10,557 bases of DNA. Origin: Conidiobolus incongruus B7586. Taxonomy: Eukaryota; Entomophthoromycota; Entomophthoromycetes; Entomophthorales; Conidiobolaceae. The translations under genes were made by a program, and so were the position numbers. Within the stretch, counting starts at the first letter, position 1. Every line of letters starts with the position of its first letter. The notes under the pieces are model-generated. The model was not told the DNA's origin and ran no database searches. It saw only the letters and a list, made by a program, of their open reading frames with translations. The stretch lies in the NCBI GenBank assembly GCA_000697335.1, contig JNEM01011952.1, positions 1 through 10,557 of the forward strand, written 5' to 3'. Positions 8,925-10,557 of the stretch are shown one piece after another.

Positions 8925-9310
8925 TTATTTGACTAGTTGATTTCCTTTGGTTGGATCATTGTCATGCTTTGGACTGGGATTTGGTATAATGGTAGTTGAA
9001 ATTGGTGAAGTTGAAATATCAAATAGAAATTAAGTAAGGATAGGAATGGTAATTACATTTTATATCCGTCCTTGCTATGCTAATTAATAATTAGCTACTA
9101 GAATCAATTTGTTTGAGAGAGTTTCGCCTTCAACTCCTCTTGAATTAGTATTTCTCCTTTTATTGCAATAGAAATCAATTTTAATATCAAAATCTACAGG
9201 CACGGGTGGGAGCACACTAATAAATTTCAACAAGAACTCTAATAGTGATCAAAAGTAGAGCAATACTCAAGGGGTCATTGAATGCAAGGCCAATGTTAAA
9301 TTTTGATTAT
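8925..9310 (-). pseudogene. Broken gene remnant, possibly the C-terminal half of a seven-transmembrane receptor
   Basis: A less AT-rich stretch in which protein-like sequence appears on the minus strand in successive frames. In order, right to left: a hydrophobic run with LSIALLLITIRVLVEIY (about 9300-9217); a segment with FISVLPPVPVDFDIKIDFYC followed by the basic, polar NKRRNTNS and a KLILVANY stretch (about 9245-9092, open for 53 codons); a scrap LLISIARTDIKCNYH; and a Ser/Thr/Pro-rich tail STSPISTTIIPNP ending KGNQLVK with a TAA at 8925-8927. Helix, proline-containing helix, basic loop, then a Ser/Thr-rich tail is the layout of a class A-like receptor from helix 4 or 5 to its cytoplasmic end. 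Such receptors are numerous in Conidiobolus. Switches between frames do not coincide with usable 45-60 bp GT...AG introns, so it is most likely a pseudogene with its 5' half lost. The receptor assignment is an inference from pattern only. Confidence 0.4.
9079..9095. repeat. Near-perfect palindrome GCTAATTA-A-TAATTAGC
   Basis: Two 8-bp arms around a single central A, containing TAATTA on both sides. It lies inside the receptor-like remnant. It could be a homeodomain-type binding site or chance in AT-rich DNA. Confidence 0.5.
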
Positions 9311-9930
9311 CATCCCAAGAGTATGAAAGAAGTAATTAAAAATTTAATATATTTATATATATCACTTTAATTTTATTTTCCATTTATCATATTGGTATAT
9401 CATACAAATCACAAAACATAAAACATAATAACAGAGTTAATATAAATATTTAAATTTGAATATATTAAATATATGGCTTTGTTTATTCAGGATATCACTA
9501 AATTTAGTGTATTTTATATTACATGGTAGATTTAAACAAAGCTAAGTAGATAATACTTATTAACTGTTTTTTGAAACAAATATCATCTTTTTAAATCAAA
9601 CTTTAAATTTTTTTATAACATATTTTGACAAAATTAAATAATATTCAATATTTGAATAAGCAAGTTTACAAATGAAAATTAATTTATTTTTAAATTACCA
9701 TTGTTTTATAATATTAAAAATTTTATATTAATCAATTATGAATGATTTAGCAAATTATTATTACTTTGTAATTTAAATAATGAGAATTTTTTGTGATTGA
9801 AAAAAAAATAAACATTTTAATATATAAAAAGTAAAAATAAATATATAATATAGAATTAATAATTTCCTTTGTTTTTAATAACTTTTTGCTATATTATTAG
9901 CAAAGATCTAACACCTAAAAAATAATTCTT
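9311..9930. other. AT-rich spacer without a gene
   Basis: Between the receptor-like remnant and the transposon remnant. Apart from the nested inverted repeat at 9476-9542 and a small hairpin (TTTGCTA-6 nt-TAGCAAA, about 9886-9905) that lies at the end of the transposon remnant, nothing stands out. No RNA gene signals were seen. Confidence 0.7.
9476..9542. repeat. Nested inverted repeat, 67 bp
   Basis: Outer arms GCTTTGTTTA (9476-9485) and TAAACAAAGC (9533-9542) are perfect 10-bp inverted copies. Between them lies a separate perfect 14-bp palindrome, CACTAAATTTAGTG (9496-9509). No clear target-site duplication flanks it. It could be a very short foldback or MITE relic, a protein-binding region, or chance. 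Confidence 0.6.
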
Positions 9931-9934
9931 GTTA

Positions 9935-10557
9935 TTAAGGACTGAAATTTGATGTTTCACAAACCCAATTAAATTTTCTTGCAAAAATTTTCTTTCCTAC
10001 AAGCTGGTTTTTTAATTACCTAAAACAATTATAATTATATAGGTTATAATCTAAGGAATATACTGGATGTGGTAGTTTTTTCCAGTTATTTTTAATTAAA
10101 AAGTTTTTTATAACTTTAGATTTATATATTTTACAATTATCATGTAAAATAATAGGTATTCTCAAATTATATTTAACATACCAATTAGAAATAGTTTTAT
10201 TTAAAAAAGAAATATAAAGTTTATTATTAATTAATTTTCCTTTAAAAACTAAATAAAAATAGCATATGCTATTATAATCTATTACAATAATTAACATTTG
10301 CTTATCAATAAAGTGTTTATTTAAAGGAATTTGTAGAGGGGGTTGATTTAACCTAATCCAACACTTTGATTTATATTTTAATAAAGGATTATATAAAAGA
10401 ATTTAAAATTCATCAATTATAATAGTTTACTCTAAAAGCCTTGGTTTCTAGCTATATCTTAATAAGTTTTATTTAACAATAGCTACTCTAGCTTTTTTTA
10501 AGCTTTAGTTAAATTATAAGGTATTTATTTTATATTTTTATTTATTAATTTGAGTTT
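9935..10557 (-). mobile_element. Decayed Tc1-type (DD34E) DNA transposon, transposase remnant
   Basis: A degenerate Tc1/mariner transposase catalytic domain (DDE_3 type), readable in one frame from about 10504 down to 9935 and running toward the right edge, so its N-terminal DNA-binding half is outside. Recognisable blocks in order: KKARVAIVK; IIIIDEF with the first catalytic Asp (10414-10412); KCWIRLNQPP; a beta-strand region ending FYLVFKGKL (the usual FIEGK position); ILHDNCKIYKSK with the second Asp (10141-10139); LPHPVYSLDYNLYN, matching the family's WPPYSPDLNPIE; and LKNQLVG. The spacing from the second Asp to the third catalytic position is 34 residues, the Tc1 value, but that position is Asn rather than Glu. 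Five in-frame stops interrupt the frame: after IVK, after RYS, after LLE, after DEF and after CFR. The protein is strongly biased to Ile/Asn/Tyr/Lys, showing AT-ward decay. It is therefore inactive and old. No terminal inverted repeat could be assigned. Confidence 0.85.

Noticed and set aside
8980-9070. TGGTATAATGGTAGT-like string resembling a tRNA A box
   Set aside because: No B box (GTTCRANNC) at a suitable distance and no cloverleaf stems.

Overview
The window looks like nuclear DNA of an early-diverging, very AT-rich filamentous fungus; a Conidiobolus-like member of the Entomophthoromycotina is my best inference. The reasons are the short spliceosomal introns (nine inferred, 46 to 58 bp, GT...AG), gene islands clearly richer in G+C than the AT-saturated spacers, a cytosolic methionyl-tRNA synthetase of the yeast Mes1 layout, a mitochondrial ribosomal protein mL59 of fungal type, and a secreted-type trypsin, a family unusually common in insect-associated fungi. 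The species assignment is not proven by the sequence.

Layout. 3-714 (+): 3' part of an S1 trypsin gene, one intron, 5' end outside the window. 715-3498: long AT-rich spacer with microsatellites and one less AT-rich island (about 2335-2765) that looks like an eroded, unidentified gene. 3977-3499 (-): complete three-exon gene for mitochondrial large-subunit protein mL59. 3978-5032: AT-rich spacer between the divergently transcribed mL59 and methionyl-tRNA synthetase genes. 5033-7605 (+): complete five-exon cytosolic methionyl-tRNA synthetase gene (788 residues). 7606-8073: short spacer. 8074-8914 (+): complete three-exon gene for a 245-residue trihelix (Myb/SANT-like) DNA-binding protein with a C-terminal coiled coil. 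9310-8925 (-): broken remnant of what may be a seven-transmembrane receptor, ending 10 bp from the trihelix gene, tail to tail. 9311-9930: AT-rich spacer with a nested inverted repeat. 10557-9935 (-): decayed Tc1-type (DD34E) DNA transposon, running off the right edge.

The genes do not form an operon or pathway. Two are translation housekeeping genes sharing one divergent intergenic region (cytosolic aminoacylation and the mitochondrial ribosome). The trypsin is an extracellular digestive or virulence-type enzyme, and the trihelix protein is a probable transcription factor. The most useful result is the set of exon models: mL59 and the trihelix gene are each cut into pieces by tiny introns that simple open-frame scanning would miss. 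I saw no clear novel system.
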